This document shows positions 1-15,200 of a stretch of DNA of 64,000 nucleotides, piece after piece. The notes under the pieces are model-generated. The model did not search any database and was not told where the DNA came from. It was given only the letters and a program-made list of their open reading frames with translations. The position numbers were made by a program, and so were the translations under genes. The DNA is from Cyprinodon diabolis (Eukaryota; Chordata; Actinopteri; Cyprinodontiformes; Cyprinodontidae). Each line of letters begins with the position of its first letter. Position 1 is the stretch's first letter. The stretch covers positions 3,600,501-3,664,500 of the forward strand of contig CM060076.1 of the NCBI GenBank assembly GCA_030533445.1. Direction: 5' to 3'.

Positions 1-450
1 TACTTAATTTTTGTTCATTTCTGCGAGACGAGTTGTTCCTGAACATCATGTCACACAAAGGATTGTGGGATTCCTCATCGCTTCTTAGCTGCAGAAAGGA
101 ACGTCCTGAGATCTCTCTGCTAAACGAACTGTGATAGAAAGCTTACAGTCTCCTAGACCCAAAACTCTGGTCTATTTAAAGCAGAGCAGATGTGGTAGGT
201 GTGGAAAAAGTAGACTTAAAACAAATATTTAAAACTTTGCTTGTGTGGTATAAAAATAAAATTTTGTACTTTTTGTTTCAGATAGAAAAAAGGTTTTAAA
301 ATACGTAGAAGTCTGTCCAGAAAGCAAAACAATACTTCAATAGAGAGGAAATTATAGCATAAAAAAATTACAGCATTACAATTTTTTTTTTTTTTTTTTT
401 TTACTTTTTGCATTTTACTTGTTCTGCTCAGTAAATAAAAAGCATCCTAC

Positions 451-5561
<5,111 letters not shown>

Positions 5562-5660
5562 CTCCTGTCCTTCTATCAGCTGCTGAACACTGAGAGACGT
5601 TTCTCTGCTGCAGATCTAAAAGTACTGACAGTGTTTCCTCTCTGTGGCTAAATTGAAAAC
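5562..5660 (-). promoter_or_regulatory. Conserved 5' UTR/proximal promoter of gene A
   Basis: About 90 bp upstream of the ATG, including GAGAAACGTCTCTCAGTGTT and a GAGAGGAAACA motif, recur upstream of the leaders at 22.7, 23.7 and 40.9 kb. The GAGGAA core is ETS/PU.1-like. The conservation is seen; the regulatory role is inferred. Confidence 0.5.
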
Positions 5661-5835
5661 ATCACATCAACACTCACCACCTATAAAGTTATCTTGCTCT
5701 CACAATACTTCAGTTCTTTCTCAGAAACTGATGGAAATCTATAGAGTGCACAAACAAATTAATTAAACCTAAAAAAAAAGCTTAATAAACATTCAAATTT
5801 TATTTAATTTATTCACTTCAGACCCTTTTCTGTTG

Positions 5836-5864
5836 AAACCCTGGGGGTTAAAGCCCCAGGGTTT
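5836..5864. repeat. Perfect 11-bp inverted repeat (hairpin)
   Basis: AAACCCTGGGG and CCCCAGGGTTT are separated by 7 nt. No element around it was recognised. Confidence 0.85.
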
Positions 5865-6474
5865 GTTTACCTGGATAACAGGAATCCCAGGTAATACAGG
5901 ATTTTACCCAGATGTTTCCATCACTCTGAAAAGGCCCAGGAGTTGGATTTAGTTCACAGAGTGAAGAACTGCACTGCACCTTTAGTCCAGTGGGTGGGGT
6001 AATAAGAACACACAACTGGTTTCCCTTTACTTCTCTTGATTAATCACAAGAACACAGGTGTGTCTGAATGTCCGCCTGAACCCCTCAATAATTATATTAA
6101 GCAGGGACTTTATAGTGAACTCAGTTAACTGACCATTTGGACAGATAATCACTACTTTCCTCTCACTGTTGGTCACGTCTCTCCAGCTCCCTGCATGGTG
6201 AGTTGACCTTATATTATCTAAGACAATGACACATTAGTGAGTTTCTGTCTGATGTTGGATCTGTCTGTCTGCCTCCTGAGGGATTTAAGTCTGGGGGCAA
6301 ACCCAGATTTTTTTTTTTTTTTTGACTACATTGATAATAATCACAACCAATAGAAGAAATTTAGTGAATTTATAAAGAAATACAAGCAAATAAAAAGAAG
6401 AAAAATCACATGTTTATTGAGGCGGACTCAAATAAAGCATAATTTTGGTATAAACTGAATTGATGTGATGAAAG
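5865..6474. other. Intergenic, nothing recognised
   Basis: Sequence upstream of gene A and downstream of the orphan tail cassette. The part from 6240 to 6550 resembles 24540-24790 (both contain CTGTCTGCCTCC...AACAAATCCAGA-like text and the tail exon), so it is duplicated 3' flank. Confidence 0.5.
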
Positions 6475-7851
6475 TCAGCTGATGGGGGCAGCAGCAGAAC
6501 GTTCTCCATCATTTTGACAGTGCACTGTGTCGTCACCAACACCATCATGAACCTGTGAGATAAAATCAAACTTTCACTTTTATAATACTTATAGAAACAA
6601 TCCTTTTTGCCGATGAAGATTCTCAGTCATCCAGGTCATAGTCATTCCGTAAAAATTCAAAAAATAACCACTGGACTTGGTTTCCAAGTCATTTGAATTG
6701 AGAAAGCTTCCTGGAGAGGTGGTGAAACGTCTTCAAATCTTGGACCTACCCGCTCCAGCCGGGGAACAATACCTCCTTAACGACCGACTCTTAACAATCA
6801 TAGACAGGTTTCAGGTATTACAGGAGACAATCCCCCCCTTAACGGCAATCCCCCCCCTTTAACGACCAACCCTCAGAATCATAGACAGGTTTCAGATATT
6901 ACAGGCTAACGATGGAACCAAACGACCCATTCATCGGTTACCATTTGCATGTTTCCAAGCGATACAAGGCTTTGTCTATATAAGACTCAAACTCACTGCG
7001 GCTCCAGACATTTGAATTGAGAAAGCTTCCTGGAGAGGTGGAGAAACGTCTTCAAATCTTGGAAACCAAGTCCAGTGGATATTTTTTGAATTTTTACGGA
7101 AAAACAATCCTCTTGAATTGCTGGTCTATTTATTACTTTACAGAAAATGGACCCAACTTGGTGAAACTGTTTCACTAAAGGTATAGTGAAGGATTTTGGT
7201 GAATTTTTGAAAAGACTCTCCACTCCTCTCCACTTTGACAAAAAACGCACATGCACAACTGTGTACCCACTCGCGAGAGGGAACCTCTGTTAAACAGGAG
7301 AAAGAGCGTGCATGAGCCCATTTCTCCTGGTGCACGCTGTGTTTAAAAGTTGCTGTTTGCATTGCTCATACAAGCTTACTTTCCAAAAGAAGATTAGCAA
7401 TTTTCCCACTATGTCAGACTCACCACCTGAAAATGAGGACGAGCATGTAGGATGGCCTTAAGTAAACATATCGCCAGAATGATTAACAATTAGGAAGACC
7501 ACTTATTTTGATGATCCACCTGGGAAAAAAACATCCTCCACTAAACCTTTACTGTTACAAGCTGAAGTTTTAAAGCTTGAGGAAACTGGTTTGTTATTTA
7601 TCTGATTTACTAAGATATTTTTTAATGTTTTGTGTTTCACTTACATCAATGTCTTTCTGAGGCTTTTTTCTTCCTGTGAAGGAAAGAAAAATAAAATGAT
7701 TAACATTAAAATTCGGTAGATTTGCTCCATTCTGGTCCAGTTTGCTCACCTCTGGTTCTGATGATATCAGCAGTGATTCCAACCATCAGGATCAGTGCTG
7801 TGATCCTCAGAGTCAACATGATGAAGCTCAGAGGAGACCAGTCTGAGAAAC
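6475..7851 (-). CDS. Orphan transmembrane/tail exon cassette, activating type
   Basis: Three exons in consistent phase: transmembrane exon 7750-7851 (phase 1 to 1), a 29-nt exon 7645-7673, and a final 78-nt exon 6475-6552 ending in TGA. The first encodes FSDWSPLSFIMLTLRITALI and continues as a hydrophobic segment with an arginine inside it. The tail reads GRKKPQKDID then VHDGVGDD...ERSAAAPIS and has no tyrosine motif. A membrane arginine with a short tail is the hallmark of receptors that pair with ITAM adaptors. No Ig exon lies between this cassette and gene B's last exon at 12.2 kb. It is either an alternative 3' end of gene B or the remnant of a gene that lost its Ig exons. Confidence 0.65.
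6645..7101. mobile_element. Penelope-like element end, composite inverted/direct repeat
   Basis: A 44-bp inverted repeat (6645-6688 and 7058-7101, one mismatch) brackets two 57-bp direct copies (about 6690-6746 and 7009-7062) containing AAGCTTCCTGGAGAGGTGG and AAACGTCTTCAAATCTTGG. The same text ends the Penelope-like fragments at 13.6, 16.9, 19.8 and 57.0 kb. Confidence 0.65.
7177..7550. mobile_element. MITE family M, copy 1
   Basis: Begins AAAGGTATAGTGAAGGATTT and ends AACATCCTCCACTAAACCTTT, i.e. degenerate terminal inverted repeats. Homologous copies lie at 15542, 36652 and 59904. It has no transposase. Confidence 0.7.
7645..7673 (-). CDS. 29-nt tail micro-exon
   Basis: Acceptor TTCCTTCACAG, donor GTAAGTG. 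It is needed to bring the transmembrane exon (phase 1 end) into frame with the last exon (phase 0 start). No second copy was found in gene C. Confidence 0.65.
7750..7851 (-). CDS. Transmembrane exon with intramembrane arginine (cassette)
   Basis: 102 nt, acceptor CATCCACAG, donor GTGAGC. Only a few bases differ from the exon at 28791-28892, so the two are recent duplicates. Confidence 0.75.
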
Positions 7852-7977
7852 CTGTGGATGACCTGAAATGTTCTGAGGAGAAGAAATTTAGCTGTTATTT
7901 GAATGTCTCATAATCTCCCGGATCACTGCTGCTTGGGACATAAGAAGCTGCAGCAGGACACACTGTGCCCTCCCTGG

Positions 7978-8240
7978 TAGGGGTGGCAAATATCTGTTTT
8001 TTAATCAGATATTATTCGGCCTGTCATATATCGTTAATGAACACACACCCTACTTCCTAAATGAAAGAGTGATTCGAGCACTAATCATGGTGAAACAGAT
8101 AATTCTGCACATACATGGAATAAATTTACCATAACTTCTGTTCAAAATATAAGAGTTTAACAAAAATCATTCAGCTCCAAGTCAAACATATTTCAGTTAA
8201 AAACTCTTGACTAAAACTAGCGAACTCCACTAAACTAGAC
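7978..8240 (-). repeat. Dispersed repeat, copy 1
   Basis: Its reverse complement matches 31780-31845 plus 33521-33740, the two halves of a copy split by a hAT insertion. Shared blocks include AGGGTGTGTGTTCA and GAAATATGTTTGA.TTGGAGCTGAAT. No coding capacity. Confidence 0.6.
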
Positions 8241-8717
8241 TAGTATGTACAGAGAAGAAGGGGAATCATGGTTGAAAACCATATTAAAGTTTAAGATGAA
8301 TTTTGTGTTTGAAACCAAAGTTAATCTAATAATTTGGGATATGATCGAATTGGCTTTTCACAAATTTAGAGCAATTGGAATGTTTTCAGACCAATTCACA
8401 AGTAAATATATGAGGTGAAATGATGTTTTATTAAATGATTTGCTTAATCAGGAACCAATAACCTTTAGTTAAATGATTCTTTATCCTCTTTGAAATAGCT
8501 AGCAGCGAATAAACATCAGGATTCCCTTAAATGACTCTTGGTCATACTTGGTCATGGAAATGTAATGAGCATATGAGAAAACACATGAACACCAATGTTA
8601 TAACAGTGTTTAAACATTAGTGAAATAAAGCTTGTCCACGCTCGAACAGCAGCTCAAAACATAATACTGTAACATAGCGTAGAATGCAGTCCATCATGTT
8701 AGCTTTGTCTTTACTCA

Positions 8718-8876
8718 TCACCCCCCAAAACGCCCCCCAGGCCAAAAGCGCCGCCCACCCCACCAAGACCAATGCCAACAGCGCGCAACGCAACACACCG
8801 CGCACACAATCGAACCAAGAGCAGAAAAGCCGCCCGGCGCCTGACCGCAAGAAGAGCAGACCACTGCCGGCGCAAC
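8718..8876. other. T-poor, C/A-rich island
   Basis: Roughly 160 bp with only about four T residues on the plus strand, in an otherwise AT-rich region. It contains CACCCCCCAAAACG and CGCGCAACGCAACACACCGCG. The open frames across it follow from the lack of T and show no family I know. Confidence 0.7.
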
Positions 8877-8891
8877 CGGCAGTGGTCTGCT
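8855..8891. repeat. Perfect 16-bp palindrome with 5-nt loop
   Basis: AGCAGACCACTGCCGG, loop CGCAA, CCGGCAGTGGTCTGCT. It joins the T-poor island to the broken end of the Penelope-like coding fragment. Confidence 0.9.
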
Positions 8892-8892
8892 T

Positions 8893-9180
8893 AAAATCTG
8901 TTTAAGGTTGGTTTTTCTTTCTTAACATAGATGGCTTCCTTCACGCCCCTCTCAAAACACCTGTCTTCTTTGTCCAAAATGTAAACATTCTGGTCCTCAA
9001 AAGAATGTCCTTTGTCCATTTGGTGTAAATGGACAGCTGAGTCTTGTCAAGAGGACGGCGCTCTTCTGTGTTGGGCCATGCGTCTGTGGAGAGGTTGTTT
9101 GGTTTCTCCAAAATAAAGATCAGAGCATTCCTCGCTGCACTGAACTGCAGACACCACTCTGCTTATATTAGGTCTGGGGG
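8893..9180 (-). pseudogene. Penelope-like element GIY-YIG endonuclease fragment
   Basis: The minus strand reads SDLYFGETKQPLHRRMAQHR, then one in-frame stop, then MDKGHSFEDQNVYILDKEDR and GVKEAIYVKKEKPTLNR. This is the GIY-YIG nuclease end of fish Penelope-like retroelements: the modified GIY strand, the catalytic-type arginine and the glutamate of KEAIY are recognisable. Reverse transcriptase is absent. A short further piece of the same element lies at 9353-9427. Confidence 0.8.
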
Positions 9181-9430
9181 TTTGTCCTTAGTATGCATAT
9201 AGTCTCTGCTTAATGGTATTGTTTGGTTTGAAATGTACTGAGATTTTTCATTTGGAGAAATACCTAAAACCTAAAACTACTCTCATCTCTCCAGCCGCAG
9301 TCAGAGAGTGGATCAAGATAGAAAATCAAGAAAGAAAGAAAAACAAAAAACAAACCACTGGACTTTATTTTCCAAGTTTGAAGATGTTTTGCTTCCCATC
9401 CAGGAAGATTTTTAAATTCAAAAATGAGTC

Positions 9431-10394
9431 GGTGTTATTACATGATTCAGTTATAGACAATGACACCAACAAACATTGAATTATCCAATGTCCTGGTATG
9501 AATACTGTAATAATAATCTATTGTAGACTGACTGCATTTTTTTTTACAAAAAGGCATCAATAGCAGAATATGAAATGCTCAAACTTCACCTTAAAAAAAA
9601 TAATAACTTGGAAAACTCTGCTTGGGTATGGATGGATTCACTGCAAACAAGGTTGGTGCGACATGTTTTCAAATTACCACAAGGGGGCAGCAAAGTAAAT
9701 GGAAACTTGCTGTGCAAAACATGGTTTAAAAAGGCAATATTTATTTTAGGACTTTATTGATTTCACTACTGTTTGTTGAAAGATAAAATCTCTGAAGGCG
9801 CATCTCTGTAAAAAAAGAGACTCTGAGTGAACCATTGCTCTGATCTGACTATAATAATAATAATAAACTATTACTGATCATCTTTATTAGATTTTATTTA
9901 AAAGCATCTTTCAGAGCATGCAAGGACTGTACAAGTAGGACAAATGCTGCAACAGCATTGAGATTAAAAACAAAATATCCAAAAGTGCAAAGGTAACAAA
10001 AAGCAGATAATCATAGTGAGAAGGCAAAGTTTACCAGATGAATTTTGAATTTGGACTTGAGCAAAGACACGAGTCTCAATGTTGAATGAATTTCAAAGTG
10101 TGGGTGATGAGTGTGAGAAACTCTGCTGAGGCAGGGAGCAGGAACAACAAGGTTAGTAGAATACAAATATCTATGTATGGAAGAGGAAGTAAAGATTAAG
10201 GGTAGACCTACGTGTCACAAACTCTGCATCAAACTGACAACACTCAACCAAAACTCTGCATAATTGCACAACTGACCTTCTATATCAATGTGTTTTTTTT
10301 GCACCATGTTTTTTCTCCCACACTATGTTTGATCACTGCTGCACTTTAAGGAATGGAAATGTCATGAAAACTGCGAACTTACTGAGCCAGAACC
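9431..10394. other. Intergenic, no gene; one CTCF-like motif
   Basis: CCACAAGGGGGCAGC at 9677-9691 differs by one base from the vertebrate CTCF core. I find nothing else that I can support. Confidence 0.4.
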
Positions 10395-10401
10395 ACAGGT
10401 G

Positions 10402-10660
10402 GAAATGCAGTGTCCCAGGCTGCACAGAGAAAGGGGAACATTTTCACAGTCTTCCCAAGGATCCAAAGACCTGACAGGCATGGATTATTTTCGTCTATCA
10501 GAAAATCCCTGAAAAGTAAAATGCTCAGCTGTTTATTTGCTCTAAGCATTTTACCAAGAACAGCTCTCCAAATCTTGGACAGTTCATGCTAAAATTCTCT
10601 TACTGATACGAGGGGCTGTTCTGAACGTAAGGCCATTACAATTGCAAGCTGGAAGGATGA
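10402..10660 (+). pseudogene. THAP zinc-finger domain pseudogene
   Basis: Frame reading gives KCSVPGCTEKGEHFHSLPKD, then a stop, QAWIIFVYQKIPEK, a stop, and LFICSKHFTKNSSPNLGQF. The C-x4-C start and the later C-x2-H with the conserved proline and tryptophan are the C2CH plan of THAP domains. Three or more stops make it dead. THAP domains occur in P-like transposases and in host genes derived from them; which one this was cannot be told. Confidence 0.7.
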
Positions 10661-10679
10661 TTCTGTCGCTAAGCTGTTG

Positions 10680-11000
10680 ATAGCAATGCTAGCATATCTA
10701 TGGTGGGGGGTGGAGGGGGGGTGTCAACTGCTGCTGGACTGGACTGGGGGGCTGGGGGTTAAGGCCGGTAAGGCAGGTGGACAGAAGCATGGGGTCGCCC
10801 GTGTCACCCCGGGTCTGGTTCGGTCACTCCGTCCTCCACTGGCTCCCTGCCCCCGTTCGCCAGGGTTCCTGGACCAGCCCTGGAGCTGACAGATCAATTC
10901 CAGTGCCCGGTGTGTTTCCACTACGTGCTGCACTGTAGTCGATCGGGGCATTTTTTTAGGTATAAAAAGGCGGACATGTTCGGGAAAAACTGGATTTCTG
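10680..11000. other. GC-rich block, unidentified
   Basis: Much more GC-rich than its surroundings (GGGGGGTGGAGGGGGG near 10702). It could be the continuation of the THAP-related insertion, since decayed text continues to about 11300. No protein match recognised. Confidence 0.4.
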
Positions 11001-12179
11001 GTCACCCTACCATATCAACAATTTGATGTTTCAGTGAGTGAGTGCTTGTTGCTATGATGCGTCTTTCCTCAGCAGCTTCGCTCGTGGTAAACCAACCAAT
11101 AAGCACAAAGCTCATCTAAATATTCATGAGCATACCATAAAAGGAAGAAAAACTGTTGTTTCATTCTGGGGCTTTTAACCAGGCTTGCATTACGGCTCAT
11201 AGAACAGCAAATATGCCATTTCCAGCCTAAACAATGTTACACACCCTATTCAGAGACCTTGAGGACCAGCAGCAAATACCCTATAGAATCATTCTATAAC
11301 CCCTTTAAGATTGGCTGAGCCTGAAGGGAGCGGCTTTCTACAGCTCCTGACAAATACACAAAATACACAGATTAGAACGCTACAAATTAGGCATAGATCT
11401 TGCAGTGAAAAAGAAACTTAAATATCTTGAGGATATTGCTAAGACATTATATGTTAAAGAGTAGGGGTCCTAGGTTGGAGCCTTGGGGTACACCGGTTGT
11501 TATTTGAGAGGGATTTGAATGATAAGACCTAATCTGAATGAACTAATTGAAGGCAAAATGGTAAAAATGAAACCAGGTAAAGGGAGTTTGAGTGATGCTA
11601 GTTGAATTAAGACTAGAGTTACCTTACATCAAAAGATCATTGATTGTCTTTAGGAGGGCGATGGCTGTGCTAAGAATGGGGCAGAAACCAGCCTGGAAAT
11701 TATCATAAAGATTGTTATGATGTTAATGGAATTTAATTATTTTTTTATAGTTAATATGAAAGGTAACTTAGAAATGGGGATTAGATTATTGCAGTTATTA
11801 TGATTATATCCAGATTTCTTAAGAATAGAAATGATAATGGCAGTTTTAAAAAGTTTAGCATTTTAATCACTAAATGAAAAATACCTGAGTGTTTTAATGC
11901 ATCACTCACTATATTCCTGTTAAACCTTTTTTGTTCAGTAAAATCCACATATTTTATAGTACATATTAGAAGTATCAAAAAACAATCATATGACTCAGTT
12001 TCTGTACATTTCTGCTAAAAAAAAATCCTCATGTTCGCTTACAAAAACAGAAAAAAGAGCAACAGGAGCTATAAATGAATACTGTGGTATCGGTGGAACA
12101 TTGATCACAGTTTCTACTTGCTGTTAACACGTTTAATGAAGGCAGAGGCTTGATGAGACGTTTCATTTCCCCATTTGGT
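11001..12179. other. Intergenic, downstream of gene B, no gene seen
   Basis: AT-rich text without Ig, transmembrane or RNA features. Confidence 0.5.
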
Positions 12180-12290
12180 TTATTTGAGTTTAGTGGCGTT
12201 GCTGTAGAGGCTGTTAGGATCGATGTTTTCTTCTCTTTTCCCTTTAATGTTGACAACAGAATAAGTCACAGTGTCTTCATCTTGTGTGAC
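12180..12290 (-). CDS. Gene B last exon with ITIM
   Basis: Acceptor GTGCTGCAG; 37 codons including TAA. Contains DEDTVTYSVVNIKGKREEN and NSLYSNATKLK at the C-terminus. In frame (phase 0) with exon 12634-12705. Confidence 0.75.
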   Translation of the reverse strand, partial: VTQDEDTVTYSVVNIKGKREENIDPNSLYSNATKLK

Positions 12291-15200
12291 CTGCAGCACA
12301 TGAACGGCAAACTGTTTCAGTTCCAGTTAAAGATTTTCCACTTGCATGTGGTCATTTTAGAGTTTTCGAACCACAAAACATGCTAAACACTTAGTCTGGT
12401 ACACATGCAAATTATTTTATTAGTTTAAGATGTTCAAATAAAATAATGCTCCCTTTCAAAAATAGGAAACAACAGAATTTAGAATAAAATTTAAAATAAA
12501 AAGATCAATGAACTCAGCCTTTAACCTGCAGCTTAGATGAAGTTAGTGTCATTCTTTCTTATCACAGAGTTAATAGTCAAGCTAATTTAAAATGGGATTG
12601 TTATAAATCTTCCATACTTGTTGGGTCTCTTACCTTTTTTCTCTGAGGAGTTCTGGGATTGAAACTCTTAACAGTGGCGTAGGTCGGGTTGGACTGCTCT
12701 TTATCCTGAAAACAAAGTGACAGAAAACCTTTATCCACAGTTACTTTATGGAACATAGATATATAGACCCAGATCAGCAGTCACATGACTTTTCATGTAT
12801 ATTTTAAGGCCCATTTTAATGTGTTGTGTTGGTTTGCCAACAATGGACCAATCTCAGGATATAAAAAGAGACAAAGACATCAGAGACACAATTTTTGGTC
12901 AGGAATTGTTTACAGAACATGGAATACTTTCCATTAGTTTCCTCTTTATAAATTTAATTCTAATAAAGTAGTTAGAAGAACCGGCTAGACCTGTTAACAC
13001 TGAGCTCAGTTGATGCTGCATTTGGTCGATGTGTTCATATGGCTATTTCTTTGGGGGATAAATCAAAGGTCAACGCCAATAAATCACCACCTTTGATAAC
13101 AACTATCCCTCCTTCTTGATTGGCTGCAATGACACCTTTTTTCTGCATTCTGTGCAGAGAAAGTATCCTTTTGGGACGGTAGACTAAAGTGGCGTTTAAG
13201 TGGCGTCTGCATCTCTGGAGGTTATTGAATCTAAATCCCCAGCATAGAACTCACCAACCTCCAACCACAGCACTGATCTGCAGCTCTGGGGCAGTCATCA
13301 TCATAATCAGCTCTTGTTAACAAAAAGCAACTTAACTCTAGATTCCCTTTTCATTTAATAAAAGTTGGACTTTATGTCCCTGACAGAGTCGTGGATTCAT
13401 GGTGATAACTTAACTCTGAACATTGGCTTCTTCAGCTCCCTTAGACTTTATTCTGGCAGATTATTATGATTTAGAACAGTTCACACTATTTTTCAAAGAT
13501 TATTATCATCCAAGTTATACATGGTTTAAATGACCTATTATCAAATGTTTACCCTCATAATGAACCATGTCTAAAAATGACAAAAAGGTAAAAAGTGGCC
13601 TTGTTACCTGTTACCAAGTTTGAGTTTCTCCTTCCATCCAGGAAGCTTTTTCAATTCAAAATGTCAGAAATAGTGTTGAGTTCCAGGCTTTATAGAGGGG
13701 ATCTAAAACAAACTTAGAAAACCTGCAAATCTAAACGGACAAACGGGTCCACCCCTTAGTTTATGGGGGGTCATTTGGGTTCTTTTAACCTGTAATACCT
13801 GTCTATGTCTCTGAAAGGGGTTGTTAGAGGGAATTGTTGGCCTGGCTGAACAGGCGAGGTCTTTTTCTTTCTTCTGTCCCTACCTGTAAGGGGGTGGGGG
13901 TTGCAATGATAGTAGGAAGGAGGAACAAGACTCTGCATATATCTAAATATCATCCTTTTCATAGCAAGTTAGCTTTTTCAGGTTTCCATCAGCTGTCTGT
14001 ACTTCTTTTGTTTAACTGTGCTCTGACAACCTTCACAGCCTTTCTGCACGGTTTGAGTTAGTGAGAGAAACTTTTTTCTAACCAGAACAGGGCAGAACAT
14101 TGAGGCACACTTGAATACTTTTTCCCATCTAAGATGGCAGCACACATAGAGCAGCAGCTCATGGATCTCTACTCTCAGTGTCATGTCTGTTAATAGCTTT
14201 TTCTGCCATTTCCTAATTTGAATATATTGCTTTTTTAAAATAAACTCATGACTTGGGCAGTTATTTATAATAATTTGACACTTGTTGCACTCAGGAGAGA
14301 ACTGTGCTTCTGGTTCATTGTTTTCATTGAACCAAACTGGGACGTGCCCCGTCAAAGAATATTAACTTCAGTACGGTCTGTCTGGTCTACCTAAAGGGTT
14401 CCACACATTAAACGTTTTAGTTATTTCTCAGAAAGGCAGAATAGATTCAAGCGAGTTAGAAGTTACAGCTTTTCATGTTCTGAAACTTCAGAAAAGAGGA
14501 AGTCACTGCATTAATTTGTTGCCACTTTACACTTTGTGGGCTAAAATAAAATGCAGAAGTATCACAACGATATTTAGTTGTAAGTTTGAAATTTTCCAAC
14601 CGTCTTTAACACACAGAGTGTCACTTTTTTTTTGCATTCTGATAATTCTATAGCAAATGTGTTGCAGTGCATAATTACTCACATGGCGACGACTTTCATG
14701 GGTTGAATCTTGACTCTCTAAATAAATAAAAGAAAAAAAATGATTATCATTTCTGGGAAAAAAAAATTTAATCATCAGACCTAACTTCTGCTTTTTACTG
14801 AGCTCCTGATAGCACTACAGGGTTACTCTGGAAACTGTTATTTCTTATTCAGAGGGATGTTCTTCCCCAGATGTCAGACATCAAAGTGAGCTAAAAACAT
14901 AATTGGAGCTCAGAGCAATTATTATAGAAGAGGCAGTTTACTTAAAAATGCTTAAAAAAAAGAAACATGAGAACATCACAGAAGCAGCAATCTGGGGGTT
15001 TGCTTCACTTTAAAAGGACGCAGTCAGTTTACCACCTGCAGTAAAAATACCTCAGTTCCTTGGAACTGGAGAATATTGGGGTTCATCTTAAAATCCCATC
15101 TGTGTTTATTGTATCGTGCACAAAAAGAAGTTTATCTATATAAGAAAAATCACCTTAATACTACATGGAGCTCTGCAAATTAATGCAGTTGCCATGTTTA

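Noticed and set aside
8684..8905. 73-codon plus-strand frame rich in Ala, Pro, Gln
   Set aside because: Lack of T removes stop codons in the island; no family resemblance.
12634..12705. NPTYATV as a true ITSM
   Set aside because: ITSM needs threonine two residues before tyrosine; here it is proline, so only an ITIM-like call is made.
13978..14355. 125-codon minus-strand frame (MTGHVPVWFNENNEP...)
   Set aside because: No domain I recognise, no splice context, and it lies in a gene B intron next to retroelement text. Probably chance, though it is among the longer unexplained frames.
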